DNA of 64,000 bases from Coprinellus micaceus (taxonomy: Eukaryota; Basidiomycota; Agaricomycetes; Agaricales; Psathyrellaceae): NCBI GenBank assembly GCA_951394405.1, contig OX596341.1, forward strand, positions 1,550,001-1,614,000, in the 5' to 3' direction. A model generated the notes under the pieces. It worked only from the letters and a program-made list of their open reading frames with translations, made no database searches and was not told the origin of the DNA. Made by a program: the position numbers and the translations under genes. This document shows, piece by piece, positions 10,662-22,209 of this stretch (positions are counted from its first letter, which is position 1; every line of letters starts with the position of its first letter).

Positions 10662-13600
10662 CTAGGGTAGCTGCTCATAATGACTGTCCATATCAAAGGT
10701 TGGCTCTCCAATCTCATCCACCTCCTGGTCTACAACAATATCAGTATCATCAGCCACAACAGCATTTCGTGACTTCGCATCCTGCAGCTTTGCGTTGAAG
10801 GCAGCAAGCGACCCTGATTCCATTCTCTGCCTTCCAACTGCACGCAAATCTGGCCTGAGTGGGCTGGTGCCACTCCGGTTGAGAACCACCTTGTGAAGCT
10901 CAAGCTCTTTGGCCTTGGTCTGGATCCGTTCGACAAGTGCTGTTGTCTTGGCCTGTGTATGGGTAGAGCCTTGATAGCGAAGCCGTAGCGACCTGGAGAC
11001 ACGCTGCTTCAAAACCATGACAAGGTTTATGGAAGCAGAGATGTGCTTAGCACGATCCCACTTTGAATATATCCCCTTCGAAACAAAGAGTGCCTTGAGG
11101 TAGCGTATGAGATGTTCAATGTTGAGGTCAATGCCCATCCCATGCCCTTCATTTCCAGATATGTTGATGATGAGGGTTGAGCGAACAATATCAGCGAAAT
11201 CTTTGCTCCAGACGTGCTTGAAACTATGAATGAGATGAAGGATTTCTGTTGAGTAATTGTTGGAGCCAGCGCCTTGGAAGGTGAACGCGAGATCTGGAAG
11301 TACTGCCTCAACACGCCCAAAGTCGCCATCCTTGACGGCAGACACAAGTTCGACGACAAGTAGGAGGTCGCGTGTTAGGCGGATGACATTTTCGCGTACA
11401 TTGTCAGGGATGGCAGGGCCTGGCTGAGGAGTGGTAGACGTGGTAGGCTCTGGAGTGGGTTGGGAAGATTGATTTGCAGGTTTGCGAGGAACATAGGCAG
11501 GAGTGAAGGAAGGGGTTGGTGTTGCATGTTGTTGAATGATGGTTTCGGCCAATTGAAGGAGCTCCTCTGCTGTAGGCTTCGTCTTGACAAATGCTTCAAG
11601 GGTGGGATGTCCACACTCAGCCTCCCATGCGTTGAGAACAAGTCCTTCAACAATTTGTATCAACGTGGCTAGGAGGGTATGGAAGTCGGGTTTACTCCGA
11701 GCAAGCCGGGCTTTGTCAAGGAGGGAAAAGAGTTGAGCAAGACTTGCCACCTCACTGAGGCTTCCATAGTACTTCTCCTTGAGTGCCCAGATGAGATTGA
11801 GAACCATGTGAAAGAGAGCGATGGCAAGTTCAAGGAACTCGCGGTTGTGGAAGGAGCCGCCATGGTCTGACTTGCGCTGGATCTTGCAAGAACGGATTCG
11901 CGAGTTGGTGAGCTGGTCATTTGCACTGATGACAGCCAACTTTTCGAGCTCCTCGATTTTCATCTGGAGCTGGCCCAACCAGATGTTGTCTATGACAAGG
12001 TTATTGCCCTTGATGGATGCCTCCTCAATCGGAACGAGAGAGATAGGGCAACACTCCGTTCGATAGCCGGGTTTAAGGCGGTGGATCGTCGGAATGTTCT
12101 GCATCAGTTCAAGCTTGGCATAGGCATCTCCGAATCCTTGGACATGCTTGAAGAGCATCTTGCAGATGTTGACCCGAGTGTTCTTTCGGTTCAGCTTGCG
12201 CTGCGCCTTTGATGCTCGGAGGTCACCCATTGAAAGGTCAGGCGCATTACGTCTAGCATCAAGGATGGGCTGCAGCAGCATTTTCTCAGTCGTAGCACCA
12301 GGTGGAGGCTTGTAGATGACAGGGAATGTCCCGGACTGCACCTTTGGCCGTGTGGCATCTGTCTGCTCCACAAAGATAGAGGTTGACACTTGGACATTGT
12401 CCCAGGCACAGATATGGGGCCCCTTCGCAATTTTGCGCGCCATTTCAATCCCCTCACCACCGACAATCTCTATTGCTTTTGAGTTTGAGGAGTGACATCG
12501 GACGAGGGCCGCCTGGTGGAGAAGATCGTTGAATACCTGCGGACAACCATTGGCCCATGCGACAAGACCCAGAGCAAGCGGGACTTTGCATGAGAAATGG
12601 GAGTGGAGATAATGAATTTGAGACGCAAGGATGAGTCGTGCCTGTATGGATCAAATTAATTTATATCCTTACTCGAAGCGATAAGCACATACGACAGGCC
12701 GGTTTCTTCCTTCACCTTCCTCTGCATCAGGTTCTCGGTCATCTTCATCGTCTTCATCTCCTGACTCCTTCGGCGCCCCAAGTGGGCGGTACTTTGGTGA
12801 CGTTGCCACTGTGATGATCTGTGTGAGGGTAGGCGTCTCCTCTGAGACGGGTCCCATAATCTCCTGCAGGCTCCAGTTGTCCACCCATTCCATCGTAAGC
12901 TCAGATGTCTCCATGTACAATTTCGGCTTGACGGCAACTACCTCTTCGTACACCTTGCGTGAGACAAGCTCAAGCGCTGGTGCCGACACCCACGTCTCGA
13001 ATGCATCTGAGGTTTTCTTGTGCTCCTTGACCTTGTCGAATATGGAGAATATCCGCTGGTGATTTGCGTCCTCATAGAACTTGTTGCGCCAGTTGGTGAG
13101 GTCGGGGTTGGCACTGTCCAGAATAATGGTAAGCATCTCGGTTGGTGTGATGCCAGCGTCGCGGAGCTCCTTGAGGACCTTTTTGACGACTTCAGGCTTC
13201 GAGGGCTTGGAGTCCTTCTTTGAAGGCCTCTTCCCGGGTGCAGGAGTTGACTGGATAGGTCCTTCGAAGGAGGGCCCAAGCTGGAAGGACAAGCTCAGGC
13301 TCATGGAGTGGCTTGAATTGGACATTGGAGTGGATTCCAGGTCAAACGAAGGCAGGGTTGGAAGCTCATGGGTAATAGAAGACCTCCAAAGCGAGGGTGT
13401 CGCAAATTCATTCACGTTTGAGCCCACAACATCCAAGAAAACGGTGTTTTGGAACACTGATGATTCCGGGCGCCTAATTGACGTTCAGCAAACAAACATA
13501 AATCAAGTCAGCCAAACGTACCTAATATCGTCTACGGACTGCATAGCCAAGCCCCAATCAAACATTTCACCACCTCTGTTCCCACCTTCCAGCGCAGCAG

Positions 13601-13910
13601 GTGCAGATAAGGGAGGCCTGTCCATATTGTCGGTAGACGTGCTCGAGACTGAGCTATTGTCCATGAGCGGGGTATTTGGCATTGTAGCGGTGCACATGGC
13701 CCCTTGTGCGAGACCAGTATCGATTTTCAGCCTCTTACCATGCCAAGGCTTTGGTGACCGATGTTTAACCTCCTCCTTCGGCTTGCGTTTGCGACCGGGG
13801 GGCTTGCCAAGGCGACTGAGATTGAGCTGTATGCCACCAGATGAACCCTGCGGCGTTGAGGCGTATTCGGGCCTGTATTCAGCAAAGACGTTCGCGTCGT
13901 CGTCATTCAT
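10662..13910 (-). CDS. DUF6589-like protein of TIR element (candidate transposase)
   Basis: Three exons fit in frame: 13910-13522, 13473-12693 and 12641-10662, giving 1049 residues without a stop. The N-terminus is basic (GRKRKPKEE) and Ser/Pro-rich. A helical region follows with DAGITPTEML, TNWRNKFYED and TSELTMEWVDNWSLQEIM. The C-terminal two thirds has ALGLVAWANGCP, HICAWDNVQ, GNNLVIDNIW, ISGNEGHGMGIDLNIEHLIR and GSTHTQ, a layout I recall from the multi-copy basidiomycete family DUF6589. A Pro/Thr-rich linker (about PTPEPTTSTTPQPGP) splits it. No catalytic activity is established for the family. An open frame inside intact element ends makes this the best candidate for the mobilising protein, but that is inference. 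Confidence 0.75.
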
Positions 13911-13994
13911 ATTGAACTAAACTTGATATAATGGTGTATGGGTGCGTATGGGTGATGTAGCGACGAGGGAAAGGGCAAGATGGTATCGGTGGCA

Positions 13995-14155
13995 GGCGCC
14001 ACCCAAAATCCGAGGCCCTTACCGAATAAGGAAGGTCATGCCATTCTCTTTTGCGGCTTCGGCAAACGCCGAAAATCGTTCCACCCAAATCAAAAATTAA
14101 ATCCGCAGGTCCCTCTATCGAGGTCCCCCTCATAGAGGGGCCAGTCACAGGTCTA
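13995..14155. repeat. Right terminal inverted repeat of helicase/DUF6589 element
   Basis: The mate of the left terminal repeat. It lies upstream of the DUF6589-like gene, whose start codon is at 13910, so it may also hold that gene's promoter. Confidence 0.8.
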
Positions 14156-14164
14156 GACGTGTCC
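14156..14164. repeat. Target-site duplication, right (GACGTGTCC)
   Basis: This is the second copy of the 9-bp duplication flanking the helicase/DUF6589 element. It is followed directly by the continuation of the LINE RNase H coding sequence. Confidence 0.85.
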
Positions 14165-14406
14165 TGTCATTGGACACCGAGCTCCTAGCGATTTGTATGG
14201 CAGTTGGAAGGGCTACGGCCCTAGAAGACTCTGATCGGATTGCGATATTCACTGACTCCCTGGCCATGGCTAAGAGAGCAGTCGATCTGGGGATCCATTC
14301 GGGCCAGGCACACTCGCTTGCAACCTGTAAGGCTCTCTGCACCTGGTTTGCCGCCAAGGCGGACAGACGGGTGGACTTCATTGAGACCCCTTCAAAGCTG
14401 AAGTGA
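14165..14406 (+). pseudogene. LINE RNase H fragment (right part of split copy)
   Basis: This continues the LINE interrupted at 8349. It reads TELLAICMAVGRATALED, then DRIAIFTDSLAMA and FIETPSKLK, nearly the same as the minus-strand LINE at 5750-5970. Coding stops at 14406 where the CCAGTGGA element begins, so the C-terminal zinc cluster is missing. Confidence 0.85.
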
Positions 14407-15578
14407 GTACTTTACACTCCCCCATTTTGCCTTTGGGAATCCAGTGGACATCCAGTGGACATTCTGGACATCTACTGGACATTCACTGGCCTTTCTCTGC
14501 CAAATTTGCTCAAATTGTCCAGTGGTCGTCCAGTCAATGTCCTGTATCAGCCAAAATTTTACTGGATTGTCCAGTGGATACTGGACAGTCCAGGATACGT
14601 ATCCAGTAGATGTCCACCCACTTAAATCCACTGGACATCCAGTGGAAGACCAATGATTTCCAGCCAATATCAGGTATGTGGCTGTGCAATGTGGCTGTGC
14701 AAAATATTGAAGTAGTGCCATTGTGTGTCATTAATTCTGGAAAAATCGTGAAAAATATGGAAAATATTCTGTTTGTATTTGTTTACTTGTATTTGCATGT
14801 CCAGTCTGTGCAGGCCTTTTCATTTATTTGACTGGCCTATTCCTTGACATCCTCTGTCTACATTATAAATACTGGTATTTTCACACCTGTAATGAAGTCG
14901 GGCTACATAAAACTGAAAGACAACAGACAATCACTACAACAATATTTCTTAAAGTTGTGCAGCTTAGCAAGCTTTGGCTTTTGGAGAGCAAGAGTGGTGC
15001 AGTGAAGGGTGGCAATGGTGTGGCAATGCATCACCAGAAGTCAACAAGGAAAGCTTGATAGTACACAATTGTAGAACCGAGTCTTGTGTGTGTGAAAAGT
15101 GGGGTACCCTAAAGTTACTAGATAGAAAAAACAAGACAGAATGGGACAAAGCTAAATTAAGGAAAGGTCATGCAATGGAAGATTGCTTTTATACTCCTTG
15201 TGGTTGTGTTATCTACAATTTGAGATACTTAGAACTTCAACCACCCAGCCATCAATGCTGTTGCCAGGCGATTCCATCAAAACCTCCACCCAGCAGGGTG
15301 GCATGATTTCAATGGACACATTAGAGGTGGCCCCTTGGAGTTGACCATTGGCAAATACTTTCCATTTGCAAAGTCCACTGGATGTCCAGTAGTCAAGCTG
15401 GAATCCACTGGACATTGACTGGACTGTTTGAGTGCTGAACTGGACACCACTGGATCTCACTGGATTCCACTGGACATTCACTGGACATCCACTGGATTTG
15501 CTAGATGTCCACTGGATTCTACTGGATTCTACTGGTCTACTGGACATCCTGCAGGACATATGGGGGAGTGTAAAGTAC
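14407..15578. mobile_element. Element with CCAGTGGA-rich inverted ends
   Basis: The left end reads GTACTTTACACTCCCCCAT and the right end is its near-perfect reverse complement (TATGGGGGAGTGTAAAGTAC). Inside each end lies an array of short words around CCAGTGGACATCC (14440-14660 and 15370-15560). The 700-bp centre has no convincing gene. The left flank is LINE coding and the right flank is gypsy gag coding, and no target duplication is visible. The two ends may therefore come from recombination between copies or from a deletion on one side. A matching right end is present at 18480-18724. Confidence 0.75.
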
Positions 15579-16355
15579 AGGATCAAGGGCATTTCTTGCC
15601 AATTCCACGTCATCATATAGCATGAAATGTCGCTGGAATTCAGTGCAAAAACTTGCCCAACTGGAGAAGGGTTGTTTTTCATTGGCCAGCAACCTTTTCA
15701 GTTCCCATTCTTCCGCCTTTGTGGGTTTCTCAATCTTCTTTTTGTCCACCTCATCAGCTTCCATCCTCACAGTGAAGATCAGCTTTCTTTTCAAATCTGC
15801 CCATTTCGTTGTGAAGGAGTTGGTTCCTCCTTTGATCTTGGACAGTCCGTACACCACTTTCGTGATGTCGTCTTCTTCTCTGATTGCTTGGAAGTATAGA
15901 TGAAGCGAGGTTAGGAACGACATAACCTTTTCAGATGTTCCATCGAAGGCTTCTGGAGCTTCTGGTCTCATTTTCGGTAGTTGTGCTTTCTTTTCTTCCA
16001 GCTTTAGTTGTGCCACTTGTGCATCAGCCATAACTTTAAGCGTGTTTCTTAGGGTTTCGTTTTGTTGGGCCAATAGATCATTCGTGGCATCTGCGTATGT
16101 GTTGGCTTGTTTCATTTCCTTTGTGTGCTTTTCTGATTCCGTCCCCATCGCTTCTAGAGCTGTGATTATGCCTATGATGAGGGGAGCGAAAACTTCTTTC
16201 AGCATGGCCACTATTGCTGTTACCAACAATCCCAGGGATGCGGCTACAACCGTTCCTGCCAATCCAGTGGTTATTTCTAACCCTGTTAAGCCTAGGACGA
16301 AGGTGCCCATCGCGATGGCCACTGTTTTAAATGTGTTCATGATTTGTTCAGCCAT
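15579..16355 (-). pseudogene. Ty3/gypsy-type gag, 3'-truncated
   Basis: The start codon is at 16355 on the minus strand. About 260 residues are open until the CCAGTGGA element truncates them. Residues 1-80 are strongly hydrophobic with two or three membrane-like helices. They are followed by a coiled-coil-like stretch (QQNETLRNTLKVMADAQ) and then the retrotransposon Gag signature: PEAFDGTSEKVMSFLTSLHLYF, VVYGLSKIKGG, a W and SSWASFCTEFQRHF. Gag forms the particle that packages element RNA. The zinc knuckle and pol are absent. A possible LTR of the same element lies upstream at 16782-17099. Confidence 0.75.
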
Positions 16356-16781
16356 TGTTTGTTGATAGATAACTTGTCAGTTGAAAGTTATATGTCTTGT
16401 GTGAGTTCGTTCTTTTGTTATGACTGGAGTCAAGTGTCTTAGTACAATCTGTAAAGTAGAGGCTTTCTATGATACTCCCGTAGTACCCGATGTAAGGGAG
16501 GCTTTCCCTTTCTCTCAATGATTTGTGTTCCTCCTCCTTTGTTCCCTTCGTCGATAGAACCTAATGTCTATTCCTTGATCCTGGATCAAGCGTCTTGCTT
16601 CTGCTAAGTGTTCTTGTTATTGAGTGATGAGTAATTCTTGTTGAACTATTATCTCTCGCTGTTGCTCGTATACGTTAGAGGGATGTTGATAAAAGTCTTC
16701 CTCTCTCAATTGGTCAAAGTCCAATACCCTGACTTCTTCGTTTGCGTAAGTCGGAAGTAATGGGGCTTGATAGGTTATTCT
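16356..16781. other. Untranslated leader between LTR and gag
   Basis: About 425 bp without a convincing gene lies between the gag start and the inferred 5' LTR of the minus-strand gypsy element. It should hold the primer-binding site. I cannot match it to a tRNA from memory. Confidence 0.4.
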
Positions 16782-17099
16782 TGATCATATAACTCTTGCA
16801 AGATAGAACGGTAGATTTAGAAGCTGAACTAGATGGTTCATATAGTTGGGTTTTAATAGAAGGCAGTTCTTATTAAGAATGAACTAAGGTACATCACTAT
16901 AGAGTCGCTCTATATATACCATTCTGTACCTTAGTTCTGGCTGATCACAATGTGACAAGATAAGACTATGATGTCACTATGACATCATACTGACTACTGC
17001 TGACTGAGCCAAATGAATTACATGAGGTAGACTACATACTATTGGACGATAAGCATAACTATTCTAAGTCCGCATATTCACATGTTAATGATCATAACA
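16782..17099 (-). repeat. Probable gypsy LTR (318 bp)
   Basis: On the minus strand the segment starts TGTTATGATCATTAACATG and ends ATATGATCA, so it has TG...CA ends. It contains a TATA-like box (GGTATATATAGAG) and a downstream AATAAG signal. Its position upstream of gag on the same strand fits a 5' LTR. The second LTR is not found, so the exact limits are inferred. Confidence 0.55.
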
Positions 17100-18479
17100 A
17101 CCACAGTCTCAGTACAACACCACATCTGTCTGAGTAGCAACAACTCCACACACATGGATACACACAATGTACAAAGACATGCCCCTGTCTGTTTCTTTGG
17201 CACAGGAAATCACAGTGTGGCCGGTGTGCAACTGCTCTACTAATCAGCACTAATCAGAATCCCACATTGGGTTGGTCAGTCACCGCTGCACTTGATTAAC
17301 GCACAGGTTGGCTCACACAGGTGGGGACTCCAAGATCAGGTGTTTCTGGCCAGTGATTCCAAACACTCACAGATCTCAAATGCATCACCACCTGGAGAAT
17401 GAACTGTTTGCTTGTCTGTAAGCTCCACAGTGTGCCACGGCCTGCCCTCCAATCAAGTTCAATCAATGCTGAATCAATACTCAGGAATTCCGCGCACTAC
17501 CAAATGACTGATAATTATTTGCACATGTATCTATGTCATTGTCTACCATCCAAGAGCTCAGCGACTTGCTTGTTGGAGGGGCTGGGGTTACACTTCGCTT
17601 GTAAATACCTGGGAAAGGGCATCTTGTGTCGGCAGGCGTGGTCTAAGTTTGCACTTGTCCACTGAGGGACAAATTGGATTAACTGTCTGTCCACAATAGG
17701 GGCCGACATTGAGAGCATACCGTAAGTTGTATACCATTTTTTCAGGTTCAAATTCCTCAGACCTCTGGTTGAGAGAAATCCAAGGTATGGCTGATCTGAA
17801 TCAGTGACCGCCATGCCATACTAATGGGCACTTATCACGTGTGCTGGGTCCAGCACATGTACTTGGCACTGCTGTACATCTGTTTTACACACTCTGTATC
17901 CCAATGCACTATTTCTACATTCACCTCCACCCTGTAACATCGTGTGACCTTCCGGACTGCTCAAAGAACAGGGGGCTCTAATAGGAGTGATATGTGTTCT
18001 CAGTATTTGTTGGCACTCCTGTGGAAATTAAACCACTCAAGTGTGCCATGAGTATGCCTATTCTTCCCTCATGCATTCAATGCTACAGCAGCGGATACAC
18101 AAATTGGTATCACACCAGTTCCCCAAAAGTCCCTATCACACACAGCTCACTGTTGGCATGCTGGTTGTGGGGAGTTTCTTGATTACATAAATATATTAGT
18201 CAGCTGGGTTCCCAAAAGGGGGGCCAACATCCATTCATATATTGATATAAGAGCCTATCTAAAATCTGAAGATCTGGTGTTAATTTTAAAACTTGTTACT
18301 GTACTTGCATTCAGGGTGTCTGATATGAGTGTTATGGCAACTGATGACAACTGTGGGAAAAATCCAATGGACCCAAACTTTCAGATCACTGTTTCTTACA
18401 GGAAGACCAACAAGTGGGTTATGCCAAGTTTGTATTCAGATCATATTAAAACTGATGCTTTCTTTATTCACTAGAGGTA
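17100..18479. other. No recognisable gene
   Basis: Short unsupported open frames only. Composition is like the rest of the island. This may be remains of old elements. Confidence 0.4.
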
Positions 18480-18724
18480 TTGTGGACATCCAGTAGCCTA
18501 ACCCATCAACAACTGGATAGACTCATACTGAATGTCTGCTGGACATCTAGTGGATGTCCATTACCCTACTGGACATTGACTGGATTTTCACTGGACATCC
18601 ACAAGACTGACTACATTCTGTACTGGAAATCCACTGGACATCCAGTGGATGTCCAGTCACAATTCAGTGAAATGGCTGGAAGTCCACTGGAATCCTGCAG
18701 GACTTATGGGGGAGTATAAAGTAC
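18480..18724. repeat. Isolated right end of a CCAGTGGA element
   Basis: This has a CCAGTGGA-word array followed by ATGGGGGAGTATAAAGTAC, the same as the right end of the element at 14407-15578 and in the same orientation. No matching left end is visible upstream within about 1 kb, so the copy is partial or diverged. Confidence 0.65.
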
Positions 18725-20559
18725 AGGGTGAATGCACATTGAGGAGGCCAACAGATCAAGAGCTCCTGTACTCTGTTTTTCAGATGAGGTGGAGACTGTA
18801 GAGGCTGGCATGTAGTTTTATGATCTGGCACCAGCTTATGTCAGAATAACATGTGATCCTTTCCCAGCATGCTTCCAAGTAAAGTTCAACTTTGGTTTCT
18901 GCTTGTGCTCACTTCACCCAAAGTCGCCCTGATGTGTTCAGTCATGAAACATTGAAATTCTGGACAGGCTTGTATCTGAGCAGGTGCTAGAAGAAGTTTG
19001 ACATGTTTGGACACAAAACATCAGCTCTCCTATTGTGAATACTCCCCTCAGAAGTACACCTACTTCATTCTGGGCAATTCCTAGGTGACTATTCCCTGTT
19101 TCTCCTGGTCTCTGTTGGGGCACAGTTGCAACACATTTGGGTGGACCATGGAAGCCAGTGGGTTGTGAGGAGGGATGATGGCCAGTACAAACCCAGGTGG
19201 TACATATATTCATTATCTTACAAGTTGGTCTATCAACTTACCAAATTGCAGTGTGGCCACAGGGTGACCCATGCTACTGAAATTCCAGACAGTGGCAATG
19301 GGTGAAATCCTGTTTCCCTGAACCCAGGACCTTGCCAGATATCATAAGTCCATCACCAGTGGTTGAACTCAATACTTGCTCATCCTTGGTTTCAGGTGCT
19401 GTGGTTGAGGCATGACCAAAAGCTGGCCTCCCACTGGTTTTGTTATTATCAAAACCAGAATTCCAGCAGAAACCACCGCAGGCTGAGTTTACATACTCAC
19501 AAGAGGGCTTGGAAAGTTTTTGGACCTCTGAGACGGCTTCGAGCTGCCCCTCTCCCGTCTTCCCGCCAAGCTCACTCCTCCTCCTGCTACACCTGCTAAT
19601 GGTCGAGTGTTTCCCCAGACACCAATATTCACTTTATGTTGTGATGACTGATACCAGTCTGGGTATATGTATCTACTCAGCCAATTACGATATTAAAAGG
19701 CGATACCCCATCAATATGTACAAGATGCTTAATGTTGACACCCCTCCTGAAATTGCTCCAATTAAAGTGGATGGGTGTTATGTGGCTTGTGCTGAGGGTG
19801 TAGCAGGCATGACCCAGATGCCTCCCAGCATCTCTTTCATGCTCTTCTTGAATGGAGATCACACACTCTTATACCTTTGGATGCTGTCAGACTCCCCAGT
19901 CACTTCACATGTACAAGGATTGGAATGTGGTTTTGACCAAGTGTGTTCAGGCTGCCAAGATTTCATGGGGTTGCAAGGCCCATGGTGCATGTCCTGAGAT
20001 CAAACCCATTTCTCAGTTGGAGGGGATAAAAAGGGACCAACACTCAGTTGGCCAGGGGAATCTTCCCCCCCTATTGGAAGGATGGGTCATATAGCTTGCC
20101 AAGCACATTCATGCAAGGTGTTGGTAAAGGTGTTGGTATCCCAGCAGCCCAGGGTGACACCAAAAAGACACATGCCCACATCCAGGTCATTGTTGGTGTT
20201 CTTTGAGAGCTCTACTGGCTCATTCTACCAAAATGTATATCAAAGTTTGAACTGGAGATGCTAGAGTTCCAGGAGGTTCAGAACAATGTATTTACATTTG
20301 GTGGCTTTGGCCTCTCTGGTACAGGGTGCCAGATGAACATTTCTAGTCTAAGCGATGAATCCCTCAAGAAGTTACTTGGTCATCAGGGGTACTGGCATCC
20401 CAACCCTCTCATGTTTTCCTGACAGTTTACAATAGTGGGCAATCCAGGACCTTTCTGTTTGGGCTGAGGAGGCATCTACTGCTGGGAAACCAATTCATAG
20501 ATTGTGTTTCTGATATTCAAAGGGAATGATATGCACTTGGGTACTCCCCAACAGAAGAT
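18725..20559. other. Degraded region with short protein-like pieces
   Basis: Partial frames at about 19611-20094 (+) read protein-like segments (for example GICIYSANYDIKRRYPINMY and LHMYKDWNVVLTKCVQAAK), but frames shift and stops interrupt them. They may be upstream parts of the decayed gene at 20560-21231. I do not recognise the family. Confidence 0.35.
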
Positions 20560-21231
20560 CAGGACAAACATGATGAGTGGGTTAAGAGGGAAGAGGCAAG
20601 GGTGGCCTGGAATCTTGTGCATGAGGAAAATCACATTGCCTATGTCATATACATGAGTGAGGTTATCACACAGCATAGCTCTGGTCTAAATGTCACCCCT
20701 GTGCAGCAATTTGGAAACTTCGTCAATGCACCCCATCTTTATTCCAACCCCAAATTCACTGAACATGGGGTTCCCACCTTTGGTGGTCAGGATGCATGGG
20801 CTAATTGGTGCAGTGTTGGGATCCTGTTGTGGTTTTGGAATGAGCTGTGCACCCTGAACCTCAACCCAGCATTCACCATGACAGATATTCTTGCTCAATT
20901 GTCCTACTGTGAGGAGGCTACTGGTAAAATGTTTTCCTTGAAACCACATAGGCTGGATCCCATATTGTAGAAATCCCAAATTGAGTGCTACTCCCACTAC
21001 TATGCTTACTATTACAAAGAATCCCATAGCATGTTAATTCACATGCTGTGCAAAACATTCAAAGAGGGCCTGGTGGATACACTGGCTGAGAGACAAAAGG
21101 GGAAGGACATATTTGGGGAGGATATCCTGTATGCTGGTGTTGCAGATGAGGATGATGAGGAATATTTTAAACTTCAGCTGGAAAAACCGCTCAACCTCAG
21201 TGCACTCCCAATTGAGAAGATTTTGGGATAG
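20560..21231 (+). pseudogene. Decayed gene of unknown family
   Basis: One frame is open over about 220 residues except for a single TAG at 20968. It reads VHEENHIAYVIYMSEVITQH, QDAWANWCSVGILLWFWNEL, TMTDILAQLSYCEEATG, then after the stop ECYSHYYAYYYKESHSMLIH and an acidic tail (ADEDDEEYF). The conserved look, including aromatic-rich blocks, suggests a once functional protein, perhaps transposon-borne given the setting. I recognise no domain and propose no function. Confidence 0.45.
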
Positions 21232-21731
21232 GAGACAAAAAATGGGAGGATATGTTGTTCATTTATAGTGTGTCTGCACATATACCCACTAACAATGGAC
21301 TAGACCGTTTTACTGTTTCAATTGACTTCAACTGATGGGTGCGAAGCGGAGGTACTGTGTATTCCCAAAAAGAGGTATGGTGATGGAGCATTCACCTCTA
21401 GATTGTCCAATATTAACTTGTTCTCAGAATTCATGGGTGTACCCAGCTTGCAGAAATGGCCACCCAGAGCTTGCCCCAGCCACTTCCACTTCCACTACTG
21501 CCACCACATGTTGTTCCCACTCCTGGCACTTCTGAACCAAGCCCAGTTGCAAATTCGCAGGTGGTTCTAAACCCTGGCACCTATTGGGTTGTGCGCAGTA
21601 AGACAGTGGCGAGGGTGCAGAAAGGTGGTATTGGATACCAAGGTAATGAGAGCAGCGACAATAGTGGTCAAATGGACAGTGAGGCCAATGGCAAAGCAAA
21701 ACACCACCTCAAAACCCACAGGGAAGGATAA
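21232..21731. other. No recognisable gene
   Basis: Only short frames are present. A Pro-rich frame at 21456-21731 (+) has low-complexity content and no family signature. The region ends exactly at the left end of the inverted-repeat element copy 2. Confidence 0.4.
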
Positions 21732-22209
21732 CACCTAGGTCACCCCAGCTGGCTGGCATCCAGCTCAGTTAAAAACAGGTCAGCTCAAGCGTGTGAAGCT
21801 CAGCTGCAGTATGAGTTTCCCATATTGTACCAGGCTATCCAGCTGAGCTCAGCTTGGTGTTACAGTCACACTGTGACAGATGTGACAGATGTGTGACACA
21901 ACAAACAAAGACAAACATGACAAGCAAACAAATGGTGAGGTCACACATACACAAATAGATATGATGTCATACATGCCACACTGTCAATGATGTCATGAAG
22001 ATCTGAGATCAGAAATCACCCTCATTTGAATAAGACTATGCAAAATTGCATGTGTGATATCACAGTCAATTCTTGTCTGATAAGGATGATCTTGGTGTTC
22101 TTAGAAAGTGCTTGGCGGCCTCTATCTGGATGTGTATGTTTGGTAATCACATGATGTTCTCACACATGTCAAATAGCGGATTTTTAAACACCAGGATTTG
22201 CAAGGACAC

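Larger units (their letters stand above)
8350..14155. mobile_element. TIR element carrying RecQ-like helicase and DUF6589-like genes
   Basis: The ends are imperfect inverted repeats of about 160 bp (8350-8510 and 13995-14155). The left starts TAGACTCGTAACCAGCCC and the right, reverse-complemented, TAGACCTGTGACTGGCCCC; both then share CTCTATGAG, GATAGAGGGAC and CCTTCCTTATTCGGTAA. The 9-bp word GACGTGTCC lies directly outside both ends (8341-8349 and 14156-14164). Removing the element rejoins a LINE RNase H frame whose uninterrupted form is visible at about 5960-6010 (minus). This is strong evidence of insertion as a unit. The cargo is two convergent genes: a helicase (+) and a DUF6589-like protein (-). 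I know no named superfamily with this exact content. Confidence 0.85.
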
